This document shows, one piece after another, positions 1 through 5,041 of a stretch of 5,041 nt of DNA. The notes beneath the pieces are model-generated. The model saw nothing but the letters and a program-made list of their open reading frames with translations. It was not told the DNA's origin and made no database searches. Location of the stretch: positions 1 through 5,041 of the forward strand of contig CALKYG010000241.1 in the NCBI GenBank assembly GCA_938003575.1, written 5' to 3'. A program made the translations under genes and the position numbers. The first letter of the stretch is position 1. Each line of letters begins with the position of its first letter. Origin of the DNA: an uncultured Alphaproteobacteria bacterium. GTDB lineage: Bacteria > Pseudomonadota > Alphaproteobacteria > Caulobacterales > Parvularculaceae.

Positions 1-1023
1 ATCCGGCGTCGTCAGCAACTCGAATGCAAGGCGAGCGTGACCGATGCGGCCCGCGGCGTTGATGCGCGGCCCAAGCAGGAAACCAAGATCGTAGACTGAC
101 GGTTTCGCCCCGACGCCGCATCGAGCGCCAAGCGCCTTGAGGCCGGGATTGCCGTCGCCGGCGAGCACTTTCAGCCCCTGCGCGGTCAGCACGCGCGCAA
201 GTCCGGTCATCGGCATCACGTCGCAGATGAGCCCAAGGGCGACGAGATCGAGCAGCCTTAAGAGATCGGGGGGGCGGCGTCCGTCGAAATGACCGAGCTC
301 CCTCAGCGCGCGATTGACGGCGACGACCGTCATGAAGGCGACGCCGGCCGCCGACAATGTCTTGAGCCCGGAGCTGTCGTCCGGCCGGTTCGGATTGACG
401 GTCGCAAAAGCGCGGGCGGGCGGCGCGCCGTCCATTTGATGGTGATCGAGAACGATGATCTCAAGCCCGTCGCCCGCCGCCGCATTGATCGCATCATGCG
501 CGGCGGCGCCGCAGTCGACTGTCATGACGAGGCTTGCGCCGCCTTCCATCAGTGTGCGGAACGCTTGCTCAGACGGGCCGTAGCCTTCAAGGATGCGGTC
601 AGGCAGATATACGTCAAGCGGCGCGCCGATTTCGGAAAAATACATTTTCAAAATGGCCGAGCCGCAGGCGCCGTCGACGTCATAGTCGCCAAAGACGCCG
701 CAGCGTTCGCCGCGGCGTATTGCGTCCGCAATCCGCGCCGCGGCCCTGTCCATGTCCTTCAGGGCCGACGGGTCCGGCAGGTGATCGCGCAGCGACGGAT
801 CAAGGTAACGGGCCGCCTCCTCGGCCCTGACGCCGCGCGCCGCGAGCAGCCGCGCCAGCGCGGGTGGGCAGCCGACCTGCGATTCAATCGCGTGCGCCGC
901 CTCAGGATCGAACGCGCGCATGACCCAGCGTCGCCCGGAGACGGAAGCCGCCATCGGCGGCAATGAAACCGGCTCGATTCCGCTTGTCCCAGCACTCTCC
1001 GCCGCAGCGGCGACCGTCGGCAT
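1..1023 (-). CDS. recJ: Single-stranded-DNA-specific 5'-3' exonuclease RecJ, N-terminal part (3' end off window)
   Basis: RecJ degrades single-stranded DNA 5' to 3' in the cytoplasm, in RecF-pathway recombination, mismatch repair and base-excision repair. The 341 codons visible contain the DHH phosphoesterase core in order: GDYDVDG at residues 112-118 (metal-binding D113, D115, D117), TVDCG at 168-172 (D170), LDHH at 192-195, LICDVMPM at 265-272 (D268), and the RecJ-specific block LGPRINAAGRIGHA at 317-330. All expected metal ligands are present, so the visible part looks intact. RecJ is usually about 580-600 residues, so the DHHA1 and C-terminal domains are missing only because the window ends. 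The start is taken as the ATG at 1023; an ATG at 954 is a real alternative, since conserved alphaproteobacterial sequence begins around GRRW (residues 30-33), and neither has a strong Shine-Dalgarno. The gene is divergent from the OmpA-like gene. The family assignment is very secure and the exact start is not. Confidence 0.95.
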   Translation of the reverse strand, partial: MPTVAAAAESAGTSGIEPVSLPPMAASVSGRRWVMRAFDPEAAHAIESQVGCPPALARLLAARGVRAEEAARYLDPSLRDHLPDPSALKDMDRAAARIADAIRRGERCGVFGDYDVDGACGSAILKMYFSEIGAPLDVYLPDRILEGYGPSEQAFRTLMEGGASLVMTVDCGAAAHDAINAAAGDGLEIIVLDHHQMDGAPPARAFATVNPNRPDDSSGLKTLSAAGVAFMTVVAVNRALRELGHFDGRRPPDLLRLLDLVALGLICDVMPMTGLARVLTAQGLKVLAGDGNPGLKALGARCGVGAKPSVYDLGFLLGPRINAAGRIGHARLAFELLTTPD

Positions 1024-1193
1024 GAACTTGCTCAACCTTATCTCGCCTTCGACTCACCCTAACAGGAACGAATGCGCCAGCCGCCTTTACCCTGCGCCGG
1101 GACCGGCCGTCGACCTTGCGGGGCGCCGAAACCGTTGTTTTATCTCTTGATCCGGAGAATGAGCCTTGCGGTCGGAAGGGGCGAACCAGCGGC
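1024..1193. other. Divergent intergenic region between recJ and the OmpA-like gene
   Basis: These 170 bases separate two divergently transcribed genes and must hold the promoter for recJ and probably one for the OmpA-like gene. On the minus strand an AAGG lies about 12 bases before the recJ ATG, which is long for a Shine-Dalgarno sequence. On the plus strand GGAAGGGG lies about 12 bases before the ATG at 1194. No convincing operator palindrome, small-RNA gene or terminator was seen. Confidence 0.6.
1116..1146 (+). promoter_or_regulatory. Possible weak promoter for the OmpA-like gene
   Basis: TTGCGG at 1116-1121 could serve as a -35 element. It is followed after 18-19 bases by the only T-rich stretch of this region, TTTTATCTC, which could hold a -10 element around 1140-1146. 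The match to the sigma-70 consensus is poor (TTG of the -35, TAT of the -10), and the call rests mainly on position and on the local AT-rich patch. Transcription would begin roughly 40 bases before the ATG at 1194. Confidence 0.22.
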
Positions 1194-1928
1194 ATGACCG
1201 GTTTCCGGGCCAGAATGGCGGCGGGTTTTGCTGGATTCTCGATTCTGGCGGCGTTCGCCGCCGCCGGTCCGTTCGGCGCCCGGAAGATTGAAGCGGCGGT
1301 TGAGGACGCCGCAACCCGTCGACTCGCCGCTCACGGCCTTTCATCCATCGCCGTCCGCGCCGAAGGACGCAAGGTTCTGCTTCAGGGCGTCGCGCCCGAT
1401 GAGGCGGCGCGGGCCCGCGTCGCGGCGCTCGTCGCCGGCCTCGAAGCGACGGCGGACGTCGACGTTCAAGGCGTGGAGATTGCGGCCGCTCCGGTCGGCG
1501 AGGCGCCGGCGAGAGCGATCATTGCTGCGCCGCAGGCGGAGGTCCAAGCGTGTCAGACATCCGTCAATCGCGCTCTCACCGGGCGGCGGCTGACGTTTGG
1601 CGCCGACAGCGATAGCCTTCGAGGCCCCGACCTCGCGCTGCTCGACGACGTCGCCGGCGCGTTGTCGCTTCCTGCATGCGCCGGCCTCACGCTGATCATT
1701 GAAGGCCACACCGATGCGGCAGGCGGCGAAGCCGTCAATCTCCGGCTTAGCGCCAGACGCGCAAGCGCCGTCAGACAGCGTCTGGCGCAGCATCCGCTGC
1801 CAGTGCGGATGATCGAGCGCGCCTATGGAGAAACCCGCCCGGTCGCGTCGAACAGCTCTATCGAGGGGCGCGCCGCGAACCGGCGCATTGATTTTGTCAT
1901 CACTGAGCCGTCCGGGGAATCGGAGTAG
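1194..1928 (+). CDS. Membrane-anchored BON/OmpA-family peptidoglycan-binding protein
   Basis: This 244-residue envelope protein probably spans the inner membrane once and binds peptidoglycan. Residues 9-28 form an Ala/Phe-rich hydrophobic segment after a basic start (R5, R7), best read as a signal anchor. Residues about 40-97 resemble a BON domain (pattern RLAAHGLSSIAV...GRKVLLQGVAP, then a helix and VDVQGVEI). An Ala/Pro-rich linker leads to an OmpA C-terminal domain at about 118-237, with the hallmark IEGHTD (169-174), NLRLSARRASAV (182-193) and NRRIDFVI (229-236). D174 and the R in NRR correspond to the diaminopimelate-binding residues of the family. Cysteines 120 and 162 flank the first part of the OmpA domain and could form a disulfide. 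The BON plus OmpA order resembles mycobacterial OmpATb (ArfA), though orthology is not claimed. The ATG at 1194 is chosen because it places the hydrophobic segment at the N-terminus behind GGAAGGGG; an ATG at 1215 is possible. It is probably cotranscribed with the next gene, 8 bases downstream. Confidence 0.88.
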   Translation: MTGFRARMAAGFAGFSILAAFAAAGPFGARKIEAAVEDAATRRLAAHGLSSIAVRAEGRKVLLQGVAPDEAARARVAALVAGLEATADVDVQGVEIAAAPVGEAPARAIIAAPQAEVQACQTSVNRALTGRRLTFGADSDSLRGPDLALLDDVAGALSLPACAGLTLIIEGHTDAAGGEAVNLRLSARRASAVRQRLAQHPLPVRMIERAYGETRPVASNSSIEGRAANRRIDFVITEPSGESE

Positions 1929-1936
1929 CGGACCCT

Positions 1937-2314
1937 ATGACTTGGCTCATTGCGCAAATCTGGCTCCTGTTGCTCGCCGCTTTTGCAGCCGGCGCCGCGG
2001 TCGGCGTCTGGGCTGCGGCGGCGAGAAAGGGACAGCGCCGCGCAATCGCCGCCGATTTCGCGGACGCGCCGCCCGCGCCGGTGACGGAGCCGGGAATATT
2101 GCTGGCGGCGCCGGACGGCCAGAAAGACGATCTGACGCAGATCATCGGGATCGACCCGGGAACGGAGGACCGGCTGAATTCCCTCGGCGTTTTCCACCTC
2201 CGGCAAATTGCGGCGTGGACAGCCGGCGAAGCGCGCTGGATCGAAATGCGCCTCAACGCGCCCGGCCGGGTGGTGCGCGAACGCTGGATGGAGCAGGCGT
2301 CCGCAATCGCCTGA
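1937..2314 (+). CDS. Small membrane-anchored helix-hairpin-helix protein
   Basis: The product has 125 residues. Residues 3-28 form one strongly hydrophobic helix (Trp/Leu/Ala-rich) ending in a basic patch (RKGQRR, 30-35), which suggests an N-terminal anchor with the rest in the cytoplasm by the positive-inside rule. A Pro/Ala-rich linker follows, then a helix-hairpin-helix-like domain at about 64-125: DDLTQIIGIDPGTEDRL, NSLGVFHLRQIAAWT, ending with RERWMEQA. This pattern matches the small family, common in alphaproteobacteria, that has DDLxxIxGIGPxxExxLxxLGI and xxQIAxWT and is often annotated as a helix-hairpin-helix protein, a predicted 5' nuclease-like protein or an NADH dehydrogenase E-like protein. 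No nuclease active site is visible, so a catalytic role should not be assumed; DNA or protein binding is more cautious. The start follows GGAG at 1922-1925, which overlaps the end of the upstream gene, implying coupled translation with the OmpA-like gene. Confidence 0.8.
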   Translation: MTWLIAQIWLLLLAAFAAGAAVGVWAAAARKGQRRAIAADFADAPPAPVTEPGILLAAPDGQKDDLTQIIGIDPGTEDRLNSLGVFHLRQIAAWTAGEARWIEMRLNAPGRVVRERWMEQASAIA

Positions 2315-2326
2315 GACAAGCGGGTT

Positions 2327-2355
2327 TTGACAGCGCGAACCGCGCGGCGTAACTC
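2327..2355 (+). promoter_or_regulatory. Candidate purB promoter (consensus -35, weak -10)
   Basis: A perfect TTGACA (2327-2332) is followed after exactly 17 bases by TAACTC (2350-2355), a poor -10 match. A start near 2362 would leave a leader of under 20 bases, just enough to include the AAGGAG. The spacer contains a small GCGCG/CGCGC inverted repeat with a 3-base loop (2333-2345). No Pur-type operator was recognised. The perfect -35 and its placement just before purB support it; the weak -10 limits confidence. Confidence 0.42.
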
Positions 2356-2365
2356 CCGCGCCCTG

Positions 2366-2371
2366 AAGGAG
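2366..2371 (+). promoter_or_regulatory. purB ribosome binding site
   Basis: AAGGAG stands 7 bases before the ATG at 2379. It is a near-ideal Shine-Dalgarno sequence and fixes the purB start. Confidence 0.88.
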
Positions 2372-2378
2372 CGCTTTC

Positions 2379-3728
2379 ATGATTTCCCGCTACGCCCGCG
2401 AAGAAATGACCGCCATCTGGTCTCCGGAGACTCGATTTCGGATCTGGTTCGAAATCGAAGCGCACGCCGCCGATCGGATGGCTGAACTCGGCGTCATTCC
2501 GAAAGAGGCGGCGGCGAAGGTCTGGGAAAAGGGACGCAGCGCGACTTTCAATGTCGCGCGCATCGATGAGATCGAGCGCGAAGTGAAGCATGACGTCATC
2601 GCGTTCCTGACGCATCTTTCAGAGATTGTCGGCCCCGAAGCGCGGTTCGTCCATCAAGGCATGACGTCTTCGGACGTGCTCGACACCTGTTTCTCCGTGC
2701 AGCTCACGCGGGCGTGCGACCTTCTTCTCAGCGATGTCGACCGGGTCCTCGCCGCGCTGAAGACGCGCGCGTTTGAACACAAAATGACGGCGACAGTCGG
2801 CAGGAGCCACGGCATTCACGCCGAGCCGACGACGTTCGGCGTCAAGCTGGCGACTTTCTATGCTGAATTTGAGCGCGCGAAAAAGCGCCTTGCCGCCGCG
2901 CGCGAGGAAATCGCCGTCTGCGCGATTTCAGGCGCAGTCGGCACTTTCGCCAATATCGACCCGTCAGTCGAAGAACACGTGGCCGCGAAACTGGGGCTTT
3001 GCGTCGAACCGGTTTCGACGCAGATCATCCCCCGCGACCGCCATGCCGCATTCTTCGCCGCGCTCGGCGTCGTCGCGTCATCGATCGAACGGCTCGCTGT
3101 CGAAATCCGTCACCTTCAGCGGACGGAGGTTTTGGAAGCGGAAGAATATTTCTCGCCAGGACAAAAGGGATCGTCGGCGATGCCGCACAAACGAAATCCG
3201 GTGCTTACGGAAAATCTCACCGGACTGGCCCGCCTCGTGCGCATGTGCGTCATTCCCGCCATGGAAAACGTCGCTCTCTGGCACGAACGCGACATTTCCC
3301 ATTCCTCTGTCGAGCGCGGGATCGGCCCCGATGCGACAATCCACCTCGACTTCGCGCTCAACCGGCTGGCGGGAGTGATTGAAAATCTTGTCATTTATCC
3401 TGAGCGAATGCGGGAAAACCTGAACCGGCTCGGCGGCCTTATCCATTCCCAGCGCGTTTTGCTGGCGCTGACGCAGGCCGGCGCCTCGCGCGAGGACGCC
3501 TATCGGCTCGTGCAGCGCAACGCGATGCCCGCCTGGCGCGACGAAGGGTCGTTTCTCGACAATCTGAAATCGGACGGCGATGTCACGGCGCGACTGACTG
3601 CGGCGGAAATCGACTCGCTGTTCGACGAGATCTATCACACCAAACATGTCGATACGATTTTTCACCGCGTTTTTGGGGCGCCCCGACCAACCGGCGTTTC
3701 CGCAGCAGTAGAGCGGCAAGCCCGTTGA
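2379..3728 (+). CDS. purB: Adenylosuccinate lyase
   Basis: PurB catalyses two beta-eliminations that release fumarate: SAICAR to AICAR in de novo purine synthesis, and adenylosuccinate to AMP. It is a cytoplasmic homotetramer of the fumarase/aspartase superfamily. The 449-residue product is full length for the short bacterial form (about 430-450). Visible family motifs are KHDVIAF (70-76, H71), HQGMTSSDVLDT (92-103), GRSHGIHAEPTTFG (141-154, with H144 in the position of the general-acid histidine), and the superfamily signature GSSAMPHKRNP (264-274), whose serine pair S265/S266 lies on the mobile catalytic loop. WHERDISHSSVER (301-313) adds further active-site sequence. The start is supported by an ideal ribosome binding site and by the typical opening MISRYAREEM. 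A short tail follows the usual FHRVFG ending (about 428-433). A candidate promoter lies just upstream, so purB may be transcribed apart from the HHH gene 64 bases before it. The secreted-protein gene follows after 18 bases. Confidence 0.97.
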   Translation: MISRYAREEMTAIWSPETRFRIWFEIEAHAADRMAELGVIPKEAAAKVWEKGRSATFNVARIDEIEREVKHDVIAFLTHLSEIVGPEARFVHQGMTSSDVLDTCFSVQLTRACDLLLSDVDRVLAALKTRAFEHKMTATVGRSHGIHAEPTTFGVKLATFYAEFERAKKRLAAAREEIAVCAISGAVGTFANIDPSVEEHVAAKLGLCVEPVSTQIIPRDRHAAFFAALGVVASSIERLAVEIRHLQRTEVLEAEEYFSPGQKGSSAMPHKRNPVLTENLTGLARLVRMCVIPAMENVALWHERDISHSSVERGIGPDATIHLDFALNRLAGVIENLVIYPERMRENLNRLGGLIHSQRVLLALTQAGASREDAYRLVQRNAMPAWRDEGSFLDNLKSDGDVTARLTAAEIDSLFDEIYHTKHVDTIFHRVFGAPRPTGVSAAVERQAR

Positions 3729-3746
3729 ACGCACGCTGGATGGATC

Positions 3747-4310
3747 ATGCGCAGCATCATCGCCGCTTTTGTCCTTGGTTTCTGGCCGCCCGCTGCGGTG
3801 ACCGCCGCCGAACCGGCGACACGCGCGCCCGACTGGTTTCGCAGTGAAATCGCTCAATTGTCAGCGGAAGGCGGGCGCTGGATCGCCGACAACGCCGCCT
3901 ACAGGAGCGAGAACGAACCGTTCGAAGCCTATGGAACCGAATGGATTTCGGGTTTTGACGGCGACACCATGAGGGGGCGTCTGTTCGGCGTCAAAGACGG
4001 CAACGAGACCGCCTTCGACTTCTGGGAGTGCCGGCGGTACTGGCATCCCGGGAGAAAGGAAGGGATCGTCGAGCAATTCGGCTGGTCAGGCGCGCTCGGC
4101 GCCGGTTCGATCACGCAGGACGACGGCGGTACGAAATCGGAACAGGTTTTCTACAATCCTGACGGCTCTGTGACGCGCACCGGACACATCGCGAAGTTCA
4201 CCGACGCCAACACATACGTGACCGAGAGTTTTGATATTATCGGCGATGAGTGGCGGCCGCGGCGCACCTATGTATGGAAGCGCCAGCCAAACGCGGACAA
4301 ATCGCAATAA
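3747..4310 (+). CDS. Conserved-looking secreted protein of unknown function
   Basis: I do not recognise a named family. The 187-residue product starts with a signal peptide: basic R2, hydrophobic core at 4-13, and an AxA-like site near VTA (residues 18-20), so it is probably periplasmic with a mature form of about 167 residues. The mature part is rich in aromatic and charged residues, with alternating segments typical of beta strands, such as GRLFGV (77-82), FDFWEC (90-95), IVEQFGW (107-113), EQVFYN (132-137), TYVTESFDII (156-165) and RRTYVWKR (172-179). A beta-barrel or lipocalin-like fold is a guess from this pattern only. W45, W66, W93, W99 and W113 stand in motif-like contexts (AYGTEW, FWEC, RYWHP). 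A single cysteine (C95) is present, so no internal disulfide is possible. The ribosome binding site is weak (GGATGGAT at 3738-3745), and the gene probably depends on transcription and translation from purB. The terminator 7 bases after its stop ends the unit. Confidence 0.72.
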   Translation: MRSIIAAFVLGFWPPAAVTAAEPATRAPDWFRSEIAQLSAEGGRWIADNAAYRSENEPFEAYGTEWISGFDGDTMRGRLFGVKDGNETAFDFWECRRYWHPGRKEGIVEQFGWSGALGAGSITQDDGGTKSEQVFYNPDGSVTRTGHIAKFTDANTYVTESFDIIGDEWRPRRTYVWKRQPNADKSQ

Positions 4311-4317
4311 TACAGTT

Positions 4318-4352
4318 GAACCGCCCGGCGGGGTCAGGCCGGGCGGTTCTTT
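4318..4352 (+). terminator. Rho-independent terminator after the purB unit
   Basis: A perfect 12-bp inverted repeat, GAACCGCCCGGC (4318-4329) and GCCGGGCGGTTC (4338-4349), encloses an 8-base loop and is followed by TTT at 4350-4352. The stem is very stable but the T-tract is short. It starts 7 bases after the stop codon of the secreted-protein gene. On the minus strand the same hairpin lies downstream of the PEP-CTERM gene but lacks any U-run, so it may only impede polymerase from that side. Confidence 0.85.
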
Positions 4353-4377
4353 GCCGTTCGGAGGGGTGGTGAACGGC
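4353..4377. repeat. Second small hairpin between convergent genes
   Basis: GCCGTTC (4353-4359) and GAACGGC (4371-4377) form a 7-bp perfect inverted repeat around an 11-base G-rich loop, directly abutting the terminator. No T-run follows on either strand, so it is not a standard terminator. It could add to 3'-end protection of the minus-strand transcript, or it could be chance in GC-rich DNA. Confidence 0.4.
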
Positions 4378-4388
4378 GGGGGCTGTCG

Positions 4389-4988
4389 TCACGCCGCAGC
4401 GTGACGCAATCCGGGACGGATTCTTCGTTTCCTGGCTTCCTTGAGCCTCCACGCGACGCCCGCGAAACCGAGGATCATCATCGCCCATGCCGCGGGCTCC
4501 GGCGCGTTGGAGACGCCGCTTGCGCCGTCCAGAAGAAGGCCCGGAGTTCCGAACGAGGCGATGTTCTGGATGCGCAGGAGCGAGCAGCCAGTCGCCGACA
4601 CCGTCAGACAAAGGCCGCCAAGATCAAAATTCTGAATGCCGCCGGCGCCGATATCCGCGAACGCAGCCGCGCCGGCGGAAAAAGTCGCCACGCCGCCGAC
4701 AATTTCTCCGACCGAAACGGCGACAAAGTTTGCGGCCGGACCTGCGAACGGCAGCAGCGACAGCGCGACGCCGGTTCCCGTCAGCGGATGGGTGAACTGA
4801 AGCACGAGATCGCCGCCGGACAATATCGTCGCCGCGCCGCCATTCGCGGCGAACAGCGCGCCATTCGCATTGACGACATTCGTCTGGCTGAAGACCGATG
4901 AGGCGTAGACGGTCGTCGCGGCGCGCGCCGGGAACGCGACGAAGACTGCGGCGACAGCGACGGCGATGAGACGGGATGCCAAAGTCAT
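4389..4988 (-). CDS. PEP-CTERM-sorted secreted protein (PEPxxWAMM subtype)
   Basis: The product has 199 residues and carries sorting signals at both ends. Residues 1-23 are a signal peptide with a hydrophobic core (7-20) and a likely cut after ARA (21-23). The body (24-160) is rich in Ala, Gly, Val and Ser, looks beta-strand-like, and has one cysteine pair (C127, C135) that could form a disulfide. The C-terminus has the full PEP-CTERM pattern: APEPAAWAMM (162-171), a hydrophobic helix (about 168-180) and a basic tail (R181 to R189). PEP-CTERM proteins are recognised by an exosortase in the inner membrane, cut near the PEP motif and usually exported to the surface or extracellular matrix. No exosortase is visible here. 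The body matches no family I know, so its role after export is open. The ATG at 4988 is chosen because AAGGAG lies 7 bases before it and because it places the signal peptide at the N-terminus. The gene converges on the purB unit. Confidence 0.87.
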   Translation of the reverse strand: MTLASRLIAVAVAAVFVAFPARAATTVYASSVFSQTNVVNANGALFAANGGAATILSGGDLVLQFTHPLTGTGVALSLLPFAGPAANFVAVSVGEIVGGVATFSAGAAAFADIGAGGIQNFDLGGLCLTVSATGCSLLRIQNIASFGTPGLLLDGASGVSNAPEPAAWAMMILGFAGVAWRLKEARKRRIRPGLRHAAA

Positions 4989-4995
4989 GGCGTAT

Positions 4996-5001
4996 CTCCT
5001 T
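4996..5001 (-). promoter_or_regulatory. Ribosome binding site of the PEP-CTERM gene
   Basis: On the minus strand AAGGAG lies 7 bases before the ATG at 4988. It decides the start against an in-frame GTG at 5018, which would put this site inside the coding region. Confidence 0.9.
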
Positions 5002-5041
5002 CGACGTGACGCGGCCACGCCCCCGTAATCGGCTGATCGAA

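Noticed and set aside
289..966. A 225-codon plus-strand open frame opposite recJ
   Set aside because: It is antisense to a clear RecJ coding sequence with all motifs intact. Its translation is Arg/Ala-rich without domain features, as expected from a GC-rich shadow frame.
1116..1193. TTG start at 1116 that would lengthen the OmpA-like protein by 26 residues
   Set aside because: The extension would put charged, non-conserved-looking sequence ahead of the membrane anchor and has no Shine-Dalgarno sequence, while the ATG at 1194 has GGAAGGGG upstream.
3078..3857. A 259-codon minus-strand open frame across the end of purB and the start of the next gene
   Set aside because: It overlaps two well-supported plus-strand genes, has an Arg-rich translation without recognisable motifs, and has no fitting ribosome binding site.
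4353..4377. Second hairpin as a terminator for the PEP-CTERM gene
   Set aside because: On the minus strand it is followed by AAAGAACC and on the plus strand by GGG, with no U-run either way.
4989..5018. GTG start at 5018 for the PEP-CTERM protein
   Set aside because: It would add an Arg-rich decapeptide before the signal peptide and place the ideal AAGGAG inside the coding region; the ATG at 4988 fits far better.
1..5041. CRISPR arrays, tRNA or rRNA genes, insertion sequences, toxin-antitoxin or defence genes
   Set aside because: No regularly spaced repeats, tRNA-like cloverleaf, transposase motifs or terminal inverted repeats were seen, and every long frame with convincing motifs is accounted for by the genes listed.

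Overview
The window looks like ordinary chromosomal sequence from a GC-rich alphaproteobacterium, most likely of the order Hyphomicrobiales (Rhizobiales). This rests on the high GC content, the RecJ N-terminus with its GRRW block and CDV-type metal motif, a BON plus OmpA envelope protein, and a PEP-CTERM signal of the PEPxxWAMM subtype. The genus cannot be fixed from the sequence alone. Base composition and codon use look even throughout. I see no insertion sequence, phage gene, tRNA, rRNA or CRISPR array.

Layout. Positions 1-1023 hold the N-terminal 341 codons of recJ on the minus strand; its C-terminus lies beyond the left edge. A 170-base divergent intergenic region (1024-1193) follows. 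Four genes then run rightward: a membrane-anchored BON/OmpA protein (1194-1928); a small membrane-anchored helix-hairpin-helix protein 8 bases later (1937-2314); purB, adenylosuccinate lyase (2379-3728), with a strong Shine-Dalgarno sequence and a candidate promoter of its own; and an unrecognised secreted protein 18 bases after purB (3747-4310). A 12-bp perfect GC-rich hairpin followed by three T's (4318-4352) closes this run. A convergent minus-strand gene for a PEP-CTERM secreted protein (4389-4988) fills the right end. Its reading start is fixed by a textbook ribosome binding site, and its promoter lies at or beyond the window edge.

How the genes fit together. recJ (DNA repair and recombination) and purB (purine synthesis) are housekeeping genes. 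The OmpA-like and helix-hairpin-helix genes are probably one transcript and may act together at the inner membrane or cell wall. The secreted protein after purB is probably cotranscribed with it but has no evident functional link. The PEP-CTERM protein implies an exosortase system elsewhere in the genome. I did not find a clearly new multi-gene system. The most open items are the OmpA/HHH pair, the unknown secreted protein and the cargo role of the PEP-CTERM protein.
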